Under the pieces are notes generated by a model. That model had not been told where the DNA came from. It was given only the letters and a program-made list of their open reading frames with translations, and ran no database searches. A program made the translations under genes and the position numbers. From an uncultured Saprospiraceae bacterium (lineage in GTDB: Bacteria; Bacteroidota; Bacteroidia; Chitinophagales; Saprospiraceae), in contig CAKZLT010000432.1 of NCBI GenBank assembly GCA_937127195.1, positions 1 to 6,295 of the forward strand: a DNA stretch of 6,295 nucleotides, read 5' to 3'. Shown one piece after another: positions 5,651-6,295 of the stretch (positions are counted from its first letter, which is position 1; each line of letters starts with the position of its first letter).

Positions 5651-6295
5651 ATGAAATCAATTCTTCTCTTTTTTTTAGTTTGCCTATCAATAAATGCCTT
5701 TGCATCTATTCCAAATATTCAAAAGGATACGACAAAACCCTTCATCAGAAAAAGTAGTTTTGTTGTTTTACCATTAATCTTTTACTCTCCAGAAACCCGA
5801 CTTGGAGGCGGAGCAGCAGCTCTATATGCTTTTCGATTTCGCAATCAACCTGACTCTGCTCGACCATCTCAAATACAAATTGGTGGCGCATACACACAAG
5901 AAAACCAAATCCTTTCTTACTTGCCTTTTCAGTTATTTTTTAAAAATAGTACTTACAATATTTATGGTGAACTCGGTTATTATCGGTATTTTTATTATTT
6001 CTACGGTGTAGGAAATAATTTGCCTGATGAGCGCGAACGATATACCGCACAATATCCGCGTGTTCGTCTAAACGCGCTCAAAAAAATATACCCCAACCTC
6101 TATGTTGGTTTTCGTTATTGGATGGATAATTTTAATATTAGAGCAAAAGAGGTAACTGGCAAATTGGTAAACGATAATATAAATGGAAATCAGGGCGGTT
6201 TAATTTCTAGCCTTGGATTAGTTGCGAATTATGATAGCAGGGATAATATTTTTTATGCAACAGAAGGCTATAATATAGAATTAGCCGTTTTGAAT
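5651..6295 (+). CDS. Omp85/D15-type outer membrane beta-barrel protein, 5' part
   Basis: The first 215 residues of a BamA/TamA-superfamily (bacterial surface antigen D15) barrel; the 3' part lies beyond the right edge. Residues 1-18 are a signal peptide ending NAFA. The mature protein reaches the barrel after only about 20 residues, with VVLPLIFYSPETRLGGGAA (38-56), a hallmark opening of the POTRA-less Bacteroidota members. Alternating aromatic/polar strands follow: QIQIGGAYTQ, YNIYGELGYYRYFYYFYGVGNN, NLYVGFRYWMDNF. Near the end is YDSRDNIFYATEGY (194-207), matching the family's D-x-RDN...P-x-x-G motif although Ala-Thr stands where many have a proline. From memory, family members run to about 370-400 residues, so roughly half is present. 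Without POTRA domains it is unlikely to be the essential BamA; substrate or partner is unknown. Arginine codons are mixed (CGA, CGC, CGG, CGT, AGA, AGG). The gene follows the T9SS cargo gene on the same strand but has its own promoter. Confidence 0.85.
   Translation, partial: MKSILLFFLVCLSINAFASIPNIQKDTTKPFIRKSSFVVLPLIFYSPETRLGGGAAALYAFRFRNQPDSARPSQIQIGGAYTQENQILSYLPFQLFFKNSTYNIYGELGYYRYFYYFYGVGNNLPDERERYTAQYPRVRLNALKKIYPNLYVGFRYWMDNFNIRAKEVTGKLVNDNINGNQGGLISSLGLVANYDSRDNIFYATEGYNIELAVLN

Noticed and set aside
5802..6011. Open frame of 69 codons on the plus strand
   Set aside because: Lies out of frame inside the Omp85-type gene, whose own frame gives a clear barrel protein.

Overview
The window looks like a low-GC Bacteroidota chromosome. 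The evidence is a protein with a type IX secretion (T9SS) type A C-terminal sorting domain, a Bacteroidota-style POTRA-less Omp85 barrel, a META-like lipoprotein, and three putative promoters of the Bacteroidota type (TTTG, 19 nt, then TAnnTTTG-like). Genus cannot be fixed from this sequence; a marine or saprospirian/flavobacterial relative is a guess.

Layout. (i) Positions 1-2158, minus strand: a large type I restriction HsdR reading frame with intact nuclease and motor motifs. It runs off the left edge at its 3' end, and its normal N-terminal ~100 residues are missing. (ii) 2159-2420: AT-rich non-coding DNA holding a 14-bp palindrome at the hsdR break and an A/T hairpin. (iii) 2421-2891, plus strand: a small META/HslJ-like lipoprotein. 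(iv) About 2899-2970: a comparatively GC-rich imperfect hairpin between convergent genes. (v) 2970-4415, minus strand: a large, mostly helical protein of unknown function. (vi) 4416-4935: an AT-rich divergent intergenic region with promoters for both flanking genes. (vii) 4936-5493, plus strand: a short secreted protein with a T9SS sorting domain. (viii) 5494-5650: a terminator-like hairpin and a promoter. (ix) 5651-6295, plus strand: the first 215 residues of an Omp85/D15-type outer membrane barrel, cut by the right edge.

The genes do not form one pathway. Three products concern the cell envelope (lipoprotein, T9SS cargo, Omp85 barrel), but each appears to be transcribed alone. The hsdR segment differs in arginine codon choice from the genes to its right and stops abruptly near 2160-2200. 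This suggests a horizontally acquired restriction-modification locus whose right end was lost or recombined here. I see no convincing new multi-gene system. The points most worth following up are the hsdR truncation junction, the unknown helical protein, the tiny T9SS cargo and the promoter that would give a leaderless Omp85 mRNA.
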